Shown: positions 36,935-48,858, counted from the first letter of the stretch. The stretch is DNA of 64,000 nt from Xylanibacter caecicola (GCF_013166515.1 NZ_JABKKJ010000001.1:248001-312000); one strand, 5' to 3'. The notes: generated by a model not told the origin, from the letters alone. Numbers and translations are program-made.

Positions 36935-37030
36935 ATGCAAAGATAATGCAAGCCGAGCGCAATGAAACGTGTTTCAGATTGCCGAGGCGTAGCTTATCTT
37001 ATGCAAAGATAATGCAAATGAAACGCAATG
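36935..37030 (-). repeat. 66-bp promoter-bearing repeat, copy upstream of ribD
   Basis: On the minus strand a unit beginning TTTGCATAAGATAAGC and continuing CCTCGGCAATCTGAAACACGTTTCATTG.. is present once and partly again; the TGCAAAGATAATGCAA landmarks at 36936 and 37002 are 66 bases apart. The unit carries TATCTTTG at 36945-36938, with TTT 19 bases upstream, probably the ribD promoter. A copy in the opposite orientation is at 61491-61600. Confidence 0.75.
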
Positions 37031-37251
37031 AAGATAAATTGCATTGAAAAAGCGATGCCCCGTTCTTACGGCATGTTACGATTTGCGCCATTACGCTTTC
37101 TAATTGATTTTCCATAACCCCAAAATACGGCGGAGTTTGCAAATAAAAATCCCGAAGACCGTAAAAACGGCAAGGAAATGTGTGCAGAGATAATACGCGG
37201 AGTATCAAATGATTACAAAAGAAATGTTGTATATGTGCAATAAAAACGCCC

Positions 37252-37427
37252 CTTTTTGCAGCGGAAAACGGCATTTCGAAAGCTGAAACATGGCATTTTA
37301 CACTGCAAAATGCGGCATATTGCGGTGTGAAATGCCGTGTTTTGCAATGCAATATGTGCTCTTTTGCAATTCAAAACATGTACCTTTCGCCCCGAAAACC
37401 ACATTTTCTGCCCTTGCCGATGCCCCG
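37252..37427. repeat. 22-bp periodic dyad array, array 3
   Basis: Units start at 37252, 37274, 37296, 37318, 37340, 37362, 37384 and 37406. Dyads include TTTTGCAATGCAATA, TTTTGCAATTCAAAA, TTTTACACTGCAAAA and TTTCGCCCCGAAAA, again with different but matching half-sites. Linkers alternate between GGCA-ending (CATGGCA, TGCGGCA) and TGCC-starting (TGCCGTG) forms. It lies in the 996-base gap between ribD and trpS, which has no credible gene. Confidence 0.75.
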
Positions 37428-37535
37428 AACGCCACCGCTGCCCTTCTCGTTTGGCAAAAAACACGGACGTTTTTACCGTGACACTTTGCTGCACAAACGC
37501 TGCCTTTGGTTACATTTTGCGCTCGGTTTCCTCCG

Positions 37536-37624
37536 CCGGTAGGGATGTACCCTGGTGCATCCGAAGTTATTATGGATGAAACATGCCATGCGGTTTCGGA
37601 TGCTCCATGGAGCATCCCTACCGG
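37536..37624. repeat. Paired GTAGGGATG..CATCC palindrome
   Basis: CCGGTAGGGATGTACCCTGG with TGCATCCGAA pairs with TTCGGATGCTCCATGGAGCA with TCCCTACCGG, about 30 bp with few mismatches. Each arm is itself a small hairpin (GGATGCTCCATGGAGCATCC). The layout resembles the GTAGGGACA..TGTCC elements at 425 and 18.7 kb. Confidence 0.75.
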
Positions 37625-37644
37625 TGAAAAGGCTCTTTTTTGGA

Positions 37645-37786
37645 AGGAGATAAAAGGAGATAAGGGAAGATATGTGGCTTGCGCCACAGTAGATAAGGGA
37701 CAAATGTCTTTAAACAAGCAATCGGACATTCGTCTTTTATCTCCTTATATCTTCCCTTATCTCCCTCTATCTCCTTATTCTATCTT
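37645..37786. repeat. GTGGCTTGCGCCAC element with GGAGATAA arrays, copy 2
   Basis: AAGGAGATAAAAGGAGATAA and GGGAAGATAT (left) pair with ATATCTTCCCTTATCTCC and the following TATCTCC runs (right). The core GTGGCTTGCGCCAC is at 37674-37687, once only. The element ends about 65 bases upstream of the trpS promoter. Confidence 0.8.
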
Positions 37787-37825
37787 TCCCGAACTCACTC
37801 TAATTATCAAATAAACATCCTTTTC

Positions 37826-37857
37826 TTTCGTATAACCGATAATTTATTCTACCTTTG
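37826..37857 (+). promoter_or_regulatory. Promoter of trpS
   Basis: TACCTTTG (37850-37857), 52 bases before the ATG. A TTTC at 37826-37829 stands at the -33 spacing instead of TTTG. Confidence 0.42.
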
Positions 37858-37908
37858 CATTTGGCTTGCATTGCCTTTATATCACAATTTATGGTAAATC
37901 AATTGTAA

Positions 37909-39000
<1,092 letters not shown>

Positions 39001-39011
39001 TCAATCATACT

Positions 39012-39332
39012 ATGGACAATAATCAGAACAAGCAGCAGGGACAGTTCCAGATGGAACTGCCGCAGGATGTGGCTCAGGGCGAATATGCCAACTTTGCCAT
39101 TATCACCCATTCCAGTTCGGACTTTATCCTTGACTTTGCCCGTATGCTTCCGGGTGTGCCCAAACCTATGGTAAAAAGTCGCGTGATACTTGCTCCCGAA
39201 CATGCAAAGCGTCTGCTTATGGCGCTGCAGGAGAATATACTGCGCTATGAAAACGAATTCGGTAAAATACAGATTCCCAATCAGGAACCGCGCACCGTTG
39301 CGCCTTTCAGCATCAATAAAGGTGAGGCGTGA
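39012..39332 (+). CDS. DUF3467 family protein
   Basis: 106 residues. GEYANFAIITHSSSDFILDFARMLPG, SRVILAPEHAKRLLMAL and YENEFGKI match the DUF3467 family, common small cytosolic proteins in Bacteroidota with no assigned role. Co-transcribed with trpS (11-base gap) and closed by the terminator at 39367-39431. Confidence 0.88.
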   Translation: MDNNQNKQQGQFQMELPQDVAQGEYANFAIITHSSSDFILDFARMLPGVPKPMVKSRVILAPEHAKRLLMALQENILRYENEFGKIQIPNQEPRTVAPFSINKGEA

Positions 39333-39744
39333 CATGTCCCGACAGGGGCGTGGCGCGTGACGTTATTCCGGAAACATCGGTGTATACCGTCGGCATAAGG
39401 CGGCAGATACCGGTGTTTCCGGATTGTTTTTATATATAATATGTTGTTCTCCGACTGCGGGGCGGCAAACATCCGCATGTTGTCGCTGCCGTTTATACAC
39501 TTCATAACATATTGTGCGACTTTGTAGCATCTTGTCATATTTATTTACATTTATCTGTCATAATATGTCTTTTGGATGCATTATTCTTAACAGGACTTAC
39601 TAAAACGGAAAATAACTTGACATATTTTGCCGTTTCCCGAAAATACTCTTTCTTTGCAGTAGTAAAAAAGATGTTCAGATATATCACTGTTATCAACTAT
39701 AAAAATTAACTGATTTATTAACAACTAAAAGAAAGGGTAAGAAG
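39333..39744. other. Intergenic region between DUF3467 and the small barrel gene
   Basis: Contains the terminator at 39367-39431. Further on, TTGACATATTTTG (39617-39629) and TACTCTTTCTTTG (39644-39656) are imperfect promoter-like words upstream of the barrel gene; neither fits the TAnnTTTG pattern cleanly. No small gene is supported. Confidence 0.4.
39367..39431 (+). terminator. Terminator of the trpS-DUF3467 operon
   Basis: TCCGGAAACATCGGTGTA pairs with GATACCGGTGTTTCCGGA (two mismatches) around an inner CCGTCGGCATAAGGCGG hairpin, followed by TTGTTTTT. Confidence 0.8.
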
Positions 39745-40272
39745 ATGAAGAAGATTTTTACAGCAGCAGTGGCGCTGTTTATGGCGTCGAGTCTCAGTGC
39801 ACAGGTTTATGTAGGAGGCGGCTTTGGCATCGGAAGCGCCAAGTATAAGAATGGTGAGACAACGGAGAAGAACACCACTTACAAGCTGTTGCCGGAGATT
39901 GGTTATCACCTCAATAACAAATGGGCGGCAGGTGTTGTGGTCGGCTGGCAGGGTGCCGACAACGGCAACAAGTCATTCACGGTGAACCCTTACGCACGTT
40001 ACACGGCATTGCACTCTAAATATGTGGACGTGTTCTGTGACGGAACGGTTGGTTACGGACATGTAAACGGTGTCGGAGACACATATCAGATTGGTCTGAA
40101 ACCGGGTGTTGCGATAAATCTCAACAAGCGTCTGAGCTTTGTTACGCATGTGGGCTTCATCGGTTACAACCAATCGAGCGAGCGCACCGACCATGGAAAG
40201 TACAAGTCGAAAGAGTGGGGCATCGACCTTGACAGCAACAACATAACGTTCAGTATACTTTACAATCTGTAA
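39745..40272 (+). CDS. Small outer-membrane beta-barrel protein
   Basis: 175 residues: signal peptide ending SLSAQ (about residue 20), then eight or so amphipathic strands (VYVGGGFGIGSAKY, YKLLPEIGYHLNN, WAAGVVVGW, YVDVFCDGTVGYG) as in OmpA/OmpX-like barrels, ending FSILYNL. No enzymatic motif. Monocistronic, with two hairpins downstream. Function unknown. Confidence 0.82.
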   Translation: MKKIFTAAVALFMASSLSAQVYVGGGFGIGSAKYKNGETTEKNTTYKLLPEIGYHLNNKWAAGVVVGWQGADNGNKSFTVNPYARYTALHSKYVDVFCDGTVGYGHVNGVGDTYQIGLKPGVAINLNKRLSFVTHVGFIGYNQSSERTDHGKYKSKEWGIDLDSNNITFSILYNL

Positions 40273-40278
40273 ATACGG

Positions 40279-40320
40279 CAGGGCAGGGCGGTCTTTGACA
40301 GACGATGCACCTGCCCTGTT
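40279..40320 (+). terminator. Possible terminator after the small barrel gene
   Basis: CAGGGCAGG (40279-40287) pairs with CCTGCCCTG (40310-40318), but only two Ts follow. Confidence 0.4.
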
Positions 40321-40355
40321 CTACACCTTATTATATTATAGATGAGGTAACGGCA

Positions 40356-40398
40356 GTTTCCGGACGGTTCTTTTTGAGAACGTCCGGAAACGCTTTTT
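40356..40398 (+). terminator. Second hairpin terminator before rpsL
   Basis: GTTTCCGGACG and CGTCCGGAAAC pair, with inner TTC/GAA pairing and a T-rich loop, followed by GCTTTTT. It shares the GTTTCCGGA arm with the terminator at 39367. Confidence 0.7.
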
Positions 40399-40706
40399 GT
40401 CCCTATGTTCATGTCCTGCGGCTTTTGTTATCTGCCTTTCTGCCGTATTATTTATCTTGCATTATCTTATTGTTTACCTTATATTATATAATTAATATCA
40501 CAGAGATAAATTGCCAACAATCATCTTTAATGAGGTAATATAAGTGTGAAACGACTGGCAGATATGGCATTATATTTTCATAAAACATACATCATGGTGT
40601 GTTATGGAATATATAATTTATGTTAACGGATATTATATGATATTAATTTTAATTACCCTTTGGTTCTTTGTATTTCTTATAATTAGGTATTTCGGATTAT
40701 TCTTTG

Positions 40707-40742
40707 TAATTTTGCACCCCAAAATAGTCCATCGTGTGGACT
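40707..40742 (+). promoter_or_regulatory. -7 box and leader hairpin of the rpsL operon
   Basis: TAATTTTG (40707-40714) precedes a leader with the small hairpin AGTCCA-TCGTG-TGGACT (40726-40742), about 55 bases before the rpsL ATG. A ribosomal-protein-responsive leader is possible but unproven. The remaining gap from 40399 is AT-rich with nothing recognisable. Confidence 0.42.
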
Positions 40743-40796
40743 GTGTAAAGTGTTGATAATAACGAAAAAACATATAATAATTAAAATTTAACAACA

Positions 40797-41180
40797 ATGC
40801 CTACAATTCAACAATTGGTAAGAAAAGGTAGAAAGGCGCTTGTTGACAAGAGCAAGTCACCGGCTTTGGATGCATGTCCTCAGCGTCGTGGTGTATGTGT
40901 TCGTGTGTACACAACAACACCGAAGAAACCTAATTCGGCAATGAGAAAAGTTGCCCGTGTTCGTCTGACAAACCAGAAAGAGGTTAACTCTTACATCCCC
41001 GGAGAGGGACACAACCTGCAGGAGCACTCTATCGTGCTTGTACGCGGCGGTCGTGTAAAAGACCTTCCCGGTGTGCGTTATCACATCGTTCGCGGTACAC
41101 TTGATACTGCCGGTGTAGCAAACCGTACACAGCGCCGTTCAAAGTATGGTGCAAAGCGTCCTAAGACAGCTAAGAAATAA
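40797..41180 (+). CDS. rpsL: 30S ribosomal protein S12
   Basis: 127 residues. [10 protein letters not shown] carries lysines 43 and 44, and [11 protein letters not shown] carries lysine 88; these are the decoding-centre positions where changes give streptomycin resistance, here in the sensitive form. First gene of the rpsL-rpsG-fusA (str) group, without tuf. Confidence 0.98.
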   Translation: MPTIQQLVRKGRKALVDKSKSPALDACPQRRGVCVRVYTTTPKKPNSAMRKVARVRLTNQKEVNSYIPGEGHNLQEHSIVLVRGGRVKDLPGVRYHIVRGTLDTAGVANRTQRRSKYGAKRPKTAKK

Positions 41181-41320
41181 TCTTGATTGCAACAACAGGA
41201 CATATAAATTTTATTAATCGTTTTGCTGGAGATTTGTTATAAAGGTTGAGTAAGTGCCTGGGTGAGGGCGCTGAAGAACGAAGGAAACAGCCCCATGCAG
41301 AATTTATTTTCAAAATCAAA

Positions 41321-41797
41321 ATGAGAAAAGCAAAACCAAAGAAGCGCGTGATCCTGCCGGATCCCGTTTACAATGACCAGAAGGTTTCTAAGTTTGTAAA
41401 CCACCTGATGTATGACGGAAAGAAGAATACGTCTTACGAAATTTTCTACAAAGCGTTGGACACTGTTAAGGAAAAGATGTCTAATGAGGAGAAGTCTGCA
41501 CTCGAGATATGGAAGACTGCTCTTGATAACATCACTCCTCAGGTTGAGGTTAAGAGCCGCCGTATAGGTGGTGCCACATTCCAGGTTCCTACAGAAATAC
41601 GTCCGGATCGCAAAGAGAGCATCTCGATGAAGAACATGATCAACTTCGCACGCAAGCGCGGGGGCAAGTCTATGGCAGACAGATTGGCTGCCGAGATAAT
41701 GGATGCGTTCAACAATCAGGGCGGCGCTTACAAGCGTAAGGAAGATATGCACCGTATGGCTGAGGCTAACCGTGCTTTTGCTCACTTCAGGTTTTAA
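41321..41797 (+). CDS. rpsG: 30S ribosomal protein S7
   Basis: 158 residues from MRKAKPKKR. The frame is open upstream to 41246, but that segment lacks S7 similarity and opens with TTG, so the ATG at 41321 is chosen. S7 initiates assembly of the 30S head by binding the 3' major domain of 16S rRNA. The 140-base spacer from rpsL may hold the S7 feedback site. Confidence 0.97.
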   Translation: MRKAKPKKRVILPDPVYNDQKVSKFVNHLMYDGKKNTSYEIFYKALDTVKEKMSNEEKSALEIWKTALDNITPQVEVKSRRIGGATFQVPTEIRPDRKESISMKNMINFARKRGGKSMADRLAAEIMDAFNNQGGAYKRKEDMHRMAEANRAFAHFRF

Positions 41798-41818
41798 TAA
41801 TCAGACAGGATAATAATA

Positions 41819-43936
41819 ATGGCAAAGCAAGATTTACATTTGACCCGTAATATCGGTATTATGGCTCACATCGATGCCGGTAAGACAACGACATCTGAGC
41901 GTATCCTGTATTACACGGGTAAGACTCACAAGATTGGTGAGGTTCATGACGGTGCTGCAACAATGGACTGGATGGCTCAGGAGCAGGAACGTGGTATTAC
42001 CATTACGTCTGCTGCGACCACTTGCTATTGGAAGTACAACAACCAGCAGTATAAGATAAACTTGATCGATACTCCGGGACATGTTGACTTTACCGCAGAG
42101 GTTGAGCGCTCATTGCGTGTTCTCGATGGAGCTGTGGCTACATATTGTGCCGTAGGTGGCGTGCAGCCGCAGTCGGAAACAGTATGGCGTCAGGCTGATA
42201 AGTATAACGTTCCCCGTCTTGGATATGTAAACAAGATGGACCGTTCGGGTGCAGACTATTACGATGTACTGCGTCAGATGAAAGAAGTTCTTGGTGCTAA
42301 TCCTATATCTCTTGTGTGTCCTATCGGCAGCGAGGAGACATTCAAGGGCATCGTTGACCTTATCAAGATGAAAGCTGTGATATGGCATGATGAGACACAG
42401 GGTGCTGAGTTTGAAATCACTGACATCCCCGCAGACATGGCAGACGAGGTGGAAGAGTGGAGAGGAAAGTTGCTCGAAGCTGTCGCTGAGTTTGACGAGT
42501 CTTTGATGGAGAAGTATTTTGAGGATTCGGAATCTCTGACAGTGGAGGAGATAATGGGAGCAATACGTAAGGGTACTCTTTCTATGGAGTGCACTCCTGT
42601 CATCTGTGGCTCTTCTTTCAAGAACAAGGGCGTACAGACCCTGCTTGACTATGTGTGTGCATTCTTGCCCGCACCTAACGATACTCCTAACATCGTTGGT
42701 ACAAATCCGTCTACAGGTGAGGAGGAAGATCGTAAGCCTTCTGAGGATGCTCCTACTTCTGCACTTGCGTTCAAGATCGCTACAGACCCGTATGTAGGAC
42801 GTCTCGTATTCTTCCGTGTATATTCCGGTAAGGTGGCTTCCGGCTCTTATGTATACAATACCCGTTCGGGCAAGAAGGAGCGTGTAAGCCGTCTTTTCCA
42901 GATGAACTCTAACAAACAGGTTCCTATGGAGGCAATCGATGCCGGTGATATAGGTGCAGGCGTTGGTTTCAAGGATATCCGCACAGGTGACACTCTTTGT
43001 GATGAAGAGCACCCGATAGTACTCGAGTCCATGTCATTCCCCGATCCGGTTATCGGTATTGCTGTTGAGCCGAAGAGCCAGGCAGACGTTGACAAGCTGG
43101 GTATCGGTCTTGCAAAGCTTGCCGAGGAAGATCCTACGTTTACTGTTCATACGGACGAGCAGAGCGGTCAGACTGTTATCTCCGGTATGGGTGAGCTTCA
43201 CTTGGATATCATCATCGATCGTCTGAAGAGAGAGTTCAAGGTTGAATGTAATCAGGGTAAGCCTCAGGTTAACTATAAGGAGGCTATCACCAAGACTGTC
43301 AATCTGCGCGAGGTTTACAAGAAGCAGAGTGGTGGACGTGGTAAGTTTGCCGACATCATTGTCAATGTAGGTCCGGTTGATGAGGACTTCAAGCAGGGTG
43401 GTCTGCAGTTTATCAACGAAGTCAAGGGTGGTAATATTCCTAAGGAATTCATTCCTTCCGTACAGAAAGGTTTTGAATCTGCAATGAAGACAGGTGTTCT
43501 CGGCGGATATCCTGTGGATAGTCTGAAGGTTACTTTGCTTGACGGTTCTTTCCACCCCGTAGACTCTGACCAGTTGTCTTTCGAAATTGCAGCTCTGAAC
43601 GCTTATAAGAGCGCATGTGTTAAGGCCGGTCCTGTGCTGATGGAGCCTATCATGAAACTTGAGGTTGTTACACCTGAAGAAAACATGGGTGATGTCATCG
43701 GTGACTTGAACAAGCGTCGCGGACAGGTTGAGGGCATGGACGAGACACGAAGCGGTGCACGTATCATACGTGCCATGGTTCCGCTGGCTGAGATGTTCGG
43801 ATATGTAACAGCATTGCGTACAATCACATCGGGACGTGCGACAAGCTCTATGGAATACGATCATCACTCTCCGCTGTCAAGCACTATAGCCAAGACTGTA
43901 TTGGAAGAGATAAAGGGACGTACAGACCTTGTTTAA
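41819..43936 (+). CDS. fusA: Elongation factor G
   Basis: 705 residues, five-domain translocase GTPase. G1 AHIDAGKTT (near residue 18), G2 [11 protein letters not shown]3 DTPGHVDF, G4 NKMDRSG, then the domain IV/V segments ([18 protein letters not shown]). Catalyses tRNA-mRNA translocation. It follows rpsG by 21 bases. In this layout the S10 operon comes next without tufA between. Confidence 0.97.
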   Translation: MAKQDLHLTRNIGIMAHIDAGKTTTSERILYYTGKTHKIGEVHDGAATMDWMAQEQERGITITSAATTCYWKYNNQQYKINLIDTPGHVDFTAEVERSLRVLDGAVATYCAVGGVQPQSETVWRQADKYNVPRLGYVNKMDRSGADYYDVLRQMKEVLGANPISLVCPIGSEETFKGIVDLIKMKAVIWHDETQGAEFEITDIPADMADEVEEWRGKLLEAVAEFDESLMEKYFEDSESLTVEEIMGAIRKGTLSMECTPVICGSSFKNKGVQTLLDYVCAFLPAPNDTPNIVGTNPSTGEEEDRKPSEDAPTSALAFKIATDPYVGRLVFFRVYSGKVASGSYVYNTRSGKKERVSRLFQMNSNKQVPMEAIDAGDIGAGVGFKDIRTGDTLCDEEHPIVLESMSFPDPVIGIAVEPKSQADVDKLGIGLAKLAEEDPTFTVHTDEQSGQTVISGMGELHLDIIIDRLKREFKVECNQGKPQVNYKEAITKTVNLREVYKKQSGGRGKFADIIVNVGPVDEDFKQGGLQFINEVKGGNIPKEFIPSVQKGFESAMKTGVLGGYPVDSLKVTLLDGSFHPVDSDQLSFEIAALNAYKSACVKAGPVLMEPIMKLEVVTPEENMGDVIGDLNKRRGQVEGMDETRSGARIIRAMVPLAEMFGYVTALRTITSGRATSSMEYDHHSPLSSTIAKTVLEEIKGRTDLV

Positions 43937-43974
43937 TATATAATAAGGTATATAGAACGGAAATATATCATGAG

Positions 43975-44012
43975 AGACCGCTGTTTAGCGAATGACTCTT
44001 AAACAGCGGTCT
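43975..44012 (+). terminator. Hairpin between fusA and rpsJ
   Basis: A perfect 13-bp stem (AGACCGCTGTTTA / TAAACAGCGGTCT) with a 12-base loop, 38 bases after fusA and 37 bases before rpsJ. The following TCATTATC is only weakly T-rich, so it may be a leaky terminator or a leader structure for the S10 operon. Confidence 0.6.
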
Positions 44013-44049
44013 TCATTATCGCATAATAATATTATTAATAAAAATAGAG

Positions 44050-44355
44050 ATGAGTCAGAAAATCAGAATTAAGCTGAAGTCTTACGACCACAAGTTGGTG
44101 GACAAGTCAGCAGAGAAGATCGTGAAGGCTGTGAAAGCAACGGGCGCTATTGTAAGCGGTCCTATTCCATTGCCCACACACAAACGTATTTACACTGTGA
44201 ACCGCAGTACTTTCGTAAACAAGAAAGCACGTGAGCAGTTCCAGCTTAGCAACTACAAGCGCCTTATCGATATCTATAGCTCAACGGCTAAGACTGTAGA
44301 CGCTCTTATGAAGTTGGAATTGCCAAGTGGTGTTGAAGTAGAAATCAAAGTGTAG
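44050..44355 (+). CDS. rpsJ: 30S ribosomal protein S10
   Basis: 101 residues; [20 protein letters not shown] and [17 protein letters not shown] are typical. Component of the 30S head and partner of NusB in antitermination. Opens the S10-spc-alpha cluster. Confidence 0.98.
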   Translation: MSQKIRIKLKSYDHKLVDKSAEKIVKAVKATGAIVSGPIPLPTHKRIYTVNRSTFVNKKAREQFQLSNYKRLIDIYSSTAKTVDALMKLELPSGVEVEIKV

Positions 44356-44378
44356 TTATAATTTTAATATTAATTGAA

Positions 44379-44993
44379 ATGCCAGGATTAATTGGAAAAA
44401 AAATCGGAATGACATCCGTTTTCAGTGCCGACGGTAAGAATGTACCGTGCACTGTTATCGAAGTAGGTCCTTGTGTTGTAACTCAGGTTAAAACTGTTGA
44501 GAAAGACGGTTATAATGCAGTTCAGCTGGCTTATGGTGAAGCAAAGGAAAAGAACACCACAAAGCCGATGATGGGCGTGTTTAAGAAAGCCGGTACAACA
44601 CCGAAGAGACACTTGGCCGAGTTCAAGTTTGACGAGGAATATAACCTCGGTGATACTATTACGGTTGAAATCTTTAATGATGCAGCTTTTGTAGATGTTA
44701 TCGGTACATCAAAAGGTAAAGGTTTCCAAGGTGTCATGAAACGTCATGGATTTGGCGGTGTCGGTCAGAGTACTCACGGACAGGACGACCGTGCCCGTAA
44801 GCCGGGTTCAATTGGTGCCTGCTCTTATCCTGCAAAAGTATTCAAGGGAATGCGTATGGCAGGACAGATGGGTGGTGACAGAGTGACAACTCAAAACCTC
44901 AGAGTGTTAAAGGTTATTCCAGAACATAATCTTATCCTTGTAAAGGGTTCGATAGCTGGATGTAAAGGTTCAACCGTATTAATTCAGAAATAA
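44379..44993 (+). CDS. rplC: 50S ribosomal protein L3
   Basis: 204 residues; [13 protein letters not shown] at the N-terminus and [12 protein letters not shown] in the extended loop reaching toward the peptidyl transferase centre. Its stop overlaps the rplD start by one base. Confidence 0.98.
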   Translation: MPGLIGKKIGMTSVFSADGKNVPCTVIEVGPCVVTQVKTVEKDGYNAVQLAYGEAKEKNTTKPMMGVFKKAGTTPKRHLAEFKFDEEYNLGDTITVEIFNDAAFVDVIGTSKGKGFQGVMKRHGFGGVGQSTHGQDDRARKPGSIGACSYPAKVFKGMRMAGQMGGDRVTTQNLRVLKVIPEHNLILVKGSIAGCKGSTVLIQK

Positions 44994-45622
44994 TGGAAAT
45001 TAACGTATTAAATATCAATGGTCAGGAGACCGGAAGAAAGGTTACGTTAAACGAATCTATCTTTGGAATTGAACCCAATGACCACGTTCTTTATTTGGAC
45101 GTGAAGCAGTATCTTGCCAATCAGCGTCAGGGTACGGCTAAGTCAAAAGAGAGAAGTGAGATAACAGGTTCGACACGTAAACTCGGACGTCAGAAAGGTG
45201 GCGGTGGTGCACGCCGTGGTGACATCAAATCTCCGGTTCTTGTTGGCGGAGGTCGTGTTTTTGGACCTAAACCACGTGACTATCGCTTTAAGTTGAACAA
45301 GAAAGTTAAGCTTCTTGCACGTAAGAGCGCGCTGTCTTATAAGGCACAGGAGAATGCTGTTATTGTGCTCGAAGATTTCACATTTGACGCTCCGAAAACA
45401 AAAGATTTCGTAAATATTACTAAAAATCTTAAAGTTGACGGTCGTAAGATGCTTTTGGCTTTGCCGGAAGTAAATAAAAATGTATATTTGTCAGCTCGTA
45501 ATTTACAAGGGACAGAAGTCATGCTTGCGTCAAACATCAACGCCTATAAGGTGCTGAATGCTGACGTTTTAGTTTTGACTGAAAATTCTTTGAAAGCAAT
45601 TGACGGAATCTTAACAAAATAA
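44993..45622 (+). CDS. rplD: 50S ribosomal protein L4
   Basis: 209 residues; [18 protein letters not shown] is the exit-tunnel loop, [19 protein letters not shown] follows. In enterobacteria L4 represses the S10 operon; no matching leader is recognised here. One-base overlap with rplC. Confidence 0.97.
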   Translation: MEINVLNINGQETGRKVTLNESIFGIEPNDHVLYLDVKQYLANQRQGTAKSKERSEITGSTRKLGRQKGGGGARRGDIKSPVLVGGGRVFGPKPRDYRFKLNKKVKLLARKSALSYKAQENAVIVLEDFTFDAPKTKDFVNITKNLKVDGRKMLLALPEVNKNVYLSARNLQGTEVMLASNINAYKVLNADVLVLTENSLKAIDGILTK

Positions 45623-45636
45623 GGAGATAAACAGAT

Positions 45637-45930
45637 ATGGCATTTATAATAAAACCATTGGTTACTGAGAAGATGACCAAAATAACAGATAAGCAACCTA
45701 ACCGTTACGGCTTTGTTGTTCGTCCTGAAGCCAACAAGCTCCAAATTAAGAATGAGGTTGAGAGTCTGTACAATGTTACGGTGGTAGATGTGAACACTCT
45801 TCGTTATGCCGGAAAACGTTCAAGCCGTTACACAAAGGCTGGTCTGATTAAGGGACAGAAGAATGCGTTCAAGAAAGCAGTCGTTACTCTTAAAGAGGGC
45901 GAAGTGATAGATTTTTACAGCAATATTTAA
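45637..45930 (+). CDS. rplW: 50S ribosomal protein L23
   Basis: 97 residues; IIKPLVTEKMTKI and RYGFVVRPEANKLQIKNEVE. Located at the tunnel exit, where trigger factor and SRP dock. Confidence 0.97.
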   Translation: MAFIIKPLVTEKMTKITDKQPNRYGFVVRPEANKLQIKNEVESLYNVTVVDVNTLRYAGKRSSRYTKAGLIKGQKNAFKKAVVTLKEGEVIDFYSNI

Positions 45931-45937
45931 ATAAAAA

Positions 45938-46762
45938 ATGGCAGTACGTAAATTTAAACCGGTAACTCCGGGTCAAAGACACAAGATTATTGGCACGTTC
46001 GAAGAAATTACTGCATCCGTGCCAGAAAAGTCTCTCGTTTACGGTAAACGTTCAACAGGTGGTCGTAATAACACCGGTAAAATGACTGTGCGCTATATTG
46101 GTGGCGGTCATAAGAAAAAGTATCGTCTTATTGATTTTAAACGTGAGAAAGATGGTGTTCCAGCTGTAGTAAAGACAATCGAATACGATCCGAACCGTTC
46201 GGCTCGTATCGCATTGTTGTTCTACGCTGATGGTGAAAAACGTTACATTATTGCTCCTAACGGACTTCAGGTAGGTGCAACTTTGATGTCTGGAGCGGAT
46301 GCAGTGCCTGAGATTGGTAATGCTCTTCCGCTTGCAAACATTCCTGTGGGCTCTGTAATTCATAATATTGAATTGCGCCCGGGACAAGGTGCATTACTCG
46401 TTCGTTCGGCTGGTAATTTTGCTCAGTTGACTTCTCGTGAGGGTAGCTATTGTGTGATAAAGCTTCCTTCTGGCGAAACTCGTAAGATTTTAAGTGCTTG
46501 TAAGGCTACCATTGGTAGTGTAGGTAACTCCGACCATGCATTGGAACAGTCTGGTAAAGCCGGTCGTTCTCGTTGGTTGGGACGTCGTCCGCATAACCGT
46601 GGTGTTGTTATGAACCCGCATGATCACCCGATGGGTGGTGGTGAAGGACGTCAGTCCGGAGGTCATCCGCGTTCACGCAAGGGCTTGTATGCAAAGGGTC
46701 TTAAGACAAGAGCTCCTAAGAAACTTTCTAACAAGTACATTATTGAAAGAGCTAAAAAATAA
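45938..46762 (+). CDS. rplB: 50S ribosomal protein L2
   Basis: 274 residues; [13 protein letters not shown], the KH-like SH3 region and the C-terminal [17 protein letters not shown] loop, which contains the conserved histidine near the peptidyl transferase centre. Confidence 0.98.
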   Translation: MAVRKFKPVTPGQRHKIIGTFEEITASVPEKSLVYGKRSTGGRNNTGKMTVRYIGGGHKKKYRLIDFKREKDGVPAVVKTIEYDPNRSARIALLFYADGEKRYIIAPNGLQVGATLMSGADAVPEIGNALPLANIPVGSVIHNIELRPGQGALLVRSAGNFAQLTSREGSYCVIKLPSGETRKILSACKATIGSVGNSDHALEQSGKAGRSRWLGRRPHNRGVVMNPHDHPMGGGEGRQSGGHPRSRKGLYAKGLKTRAPKKLSNKYIIERAKK

Positions 46763-46783
46763 TCACGTAAACTAGAGCAAATT

Positions 46784-47050
46784 ATGAGTCGTTCATTAAA
46801 AAAAGGTCCGTACATTAACGTATCACTTGAGAAGAAAATTCTCGCTATGAATGAAAGTGGTAAGAAGAATGTCGTTAAAACATGGGCTAGAGCTTCAATG
46901 ATTTCCCCTGACTTTGTGGGACACACTGTAGCTGTTCATAACGGAAACAAATTTATTCCTGTTTACATTACTGAGAATATGGTGGGACACAAGCTGGGTG
47001 AGTTCTCTCCTACACGTCGTTTCGGTGGCCATTCCGGTAATAAGAAGTAA
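46784..47050 (+). CDS. rpsS: 30S ribosomal protein S19
   Basis: 88 residues; [30 protein letters not shown] and [14 protein letters not shown]. 30S head protein contacting S13 and the A-site tRNA region. Confidence 0.98.
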   Translation: MSRSLKKGPYINVSLEKKILAMNESGKKNVVKTWARASMISPDFVGHTVAVHNGNKFIPVYITENMVGHKLGEFSPTRRFGGHSGNKK

Positions 47051-47085
47051 GCAGGCTTAACCATTGAATAAAAAAGAAAAATATA

Positions 47086-47493
47086 ATGGGAGCAAGAAAA
47101 AAAATATCAGCTGAAAAAAGAAAAGAAGCCCTTAAGACATTGTATTTCGCAAAGTTGAAAGGTGTTCCTTCTTCTCCTCGCAAAATGCGTTATGTCGTAG
47201 ACATGGTTCGCGGTATGGAGGTGAATCGTGCCCTTGGTGTTTTGAGATTCTCTAAGAAAGCTGCTGCTGCTGACGTTGAAAAACTTTTACGTTCGGCTAT
47301 TGCAAATTGGGAGACGAAAAATGACCGCAAGGCAGAAGATGGTGAACTGTATATATCTAAAATTTTTGTAGACGAAGGCGTTACCATGAAACGCATGAGA
47401 CCGGCTCCGCAGGGACGCGGTTACAGAATACGCAAACGCAGTAACCATGTTACATTGTTTGTTGATGCTAAAACTAATGATGAAAATAAATAA
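47086..47493 (+). CDS. rplV: 50S ribosomal protein L22
   Basis: 135 residues; [20 protein letters not shown] and the beta-hairpin tip [19 protein letters not shown] lining the exit tunnel (macrolide region). C-terminal tail slightly extended. Confidence 0.97.
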   Translation: MGARKKISAEKRKEALKTLYFAKLKGVPSSPRKMRYVVDMVRGMEVNRALGVLRFSKKAAAADVEKLLRSAIANWETKNDRKAEDGELYISKIFVDEGVTMKRMRPAPQGRGYRIRKRSNHVTLFVDAKTNDENK

Positions 47494-47498
47494 ATAGA

Positions 47499-48218
47499 AT
47501 GGGACAGAAAGTTAATCCGATAAGCAATCGTCTCGGAATTGTAAGAGGCTGGGATTCAAATTGGTTCGGTGGCAAGAACTTTGGAGATAACCTCGTGGAG
47601 GATATGAAGATCCGTAAGTATCTTAACGAGCGCTTGGCAAAGGCTAATGTATCTCGTATTGTCATTGAACGTACACTGAAACTCGTTACCATTACTATTT
47701 GTACGGCTCGTCCGGGTCTCGTCATTGGTAAAGGTGGTCAGGATGTTGACAAGTTGAAGGAAGAATTGAAGAAGCTCTATGACAAGGAGATTCAAATCAA
47801 TATTTTTGAGGTAAAGAAGCCTGAACTCGATGCGTCTATTGTTGCTAATAATATTGCGCGCCAGGTTGAGGGTAAGATTGCTTACCGTCGTGCAATAAAG
47901 ATGGCTGTGGCAAATACGATGCGTGCTGGTGCCGAAGGAGTAAAGGTTCAGATTACGGGTCGTCTGAATGGTGCAGAAATGGCACGTAAGGAAATGTATA
48001 AGGAAGGACGTACTCCGCTCCATACATTCCGCGCAGACATTGATTACTGCCAGGCAGAGGCTCTTACAAAAGTGGGTCTGTTGGGTATTAAGGTTTGGAT
48101 TTGTCGTGGTGAGGTTTATGGAAAACGTGACCTTGCACCTAATTTCACACAAGAGAAACAGGGTGGACGTTCAAATGGAAAACCGAGAGTTAATCGCAAG
48201 AGAAACAATAACCGTTAA
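47499..48218 (+). CDS. rpsC: 30S ribosomal protein S3
   Basis: 239 residues; KH domain with [14 protein letters not shown], then the C-terminal domain [12 protein letters not shown] and a basic tail. Lines the mRNA entry site. Five bases after rplV. Confidence 0.98.
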   Translation: MGQKVNPISNRLGIVRGWDSNWFGGKNFGDNLVEDMKIRKYLNERLAKANVSRIVIERTLKLVTITICTARPGLVIGKGGQDVDKLKEELKKLYDKEIQINIFEVKKPELDASIVANNIARQVEGKIAYRRAIKMAVANTMRAGAEGVKVQITGRLNGAEMARKEMYKEGRTPLHTFRADIDYCQAEALTKVGLLGIKVWICRGEVYGKRDLAPNFTQEKQGGRSNGKPRVNRKRNNNR

Positions 48219-48232
48219 AGTTAGGAACTATC

Positions 48233-48661
48233 ATGTTACAGCCAAAAAGAGTAAAATATAGAAGACCTCAGGACGGGCGTGGCAACAAAGGCAACGCTCA
48301 TAGAGGAACACAACTGGCTTTCGGGTCATTCGGCATCAAGACGCTTGAGGCAAAATGGTTGGATAGCCGTCAGATTGAAGCGGCTCGTATCGCTGTCAAT
48401 CGTTATATGCAACGTGAGGGTCAGGTTTGGATACGTATATTCCCGGACAAACCTATAACACGCAAGCCTGCAGACGTCCGAATGGGTAAAGGTAAGGGAG
48501 ATCCCGCCGGATGGGTGGCTCCTGTTACTCCGGGACGTGTTCTCTTTGAAGTAGAGGGCGTTTCTTTTGATATAGCAAAGGAGGCTCTTCGTCTCGCAGC
48601 TCAGAAACTGCCTGTTAAAACTAAATTTATTGTTAGACGTGATTACGATAAAAACGCTTAA
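48233..48661 (+). CDS. rplP: 50S ribosomal protein L16
   Basis: 142 residues; [36 protein letters not shown]. Positions tRNA near the A site. The ATG is 15 bases beyond rpsC. Confidence 0.98.
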   Translation: MLQPKRVKYRRPQDGRGNKGNAHRGTQLAFGSFGIKTLEAKWLDSRQIEAARIAVNRYMQREGQVWIRIFPDKPITRKPADVRMGKGKGDPAGWVAPVTPGRVLFEVEGVSFDIAKEALRLAAQKLPVKTKFIVRRDYDKNA

Positions 48662-48663
48662 TT

Positions 48664-48858
48664 ATGAAGATTAAAGAAGTAAGAGAACTGGAAACCAAAG
48701 ATTTGGTTGAAAGACTGGAAGCTGAGGTTGCGAAATATGATCAGATGAAATTGAATCATGCAATCACACCGCTGGAGAATCCATCTCAGATTAAGGCCGC
48801 TCGTCGTGATATAGCACGTATGAAAACAGAACTTCATCAGAGAGAACTTAATAAATAA
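48664..48858 (+). CDS. rpmC: 50S ribosomal protein L29
   Basis: 64 residues, two-helix protein ([32 protein letters not shown]) at the tunnel exit beside L23. Starts two bases after the rplP stop. Confidence 0.96.
   Translation: MKIKEVRELETKDLVERLEAEVAKYDQMKLNHAITPLENPSQIKAARRDIARMKTELHQRELNK

Noticed and set aside
41246..41320. N-terminal extension of S7
   Set aside because: Opens with TTG and has no similarity to S7; the ATG at 41321 gives the standard 158-residue protein.
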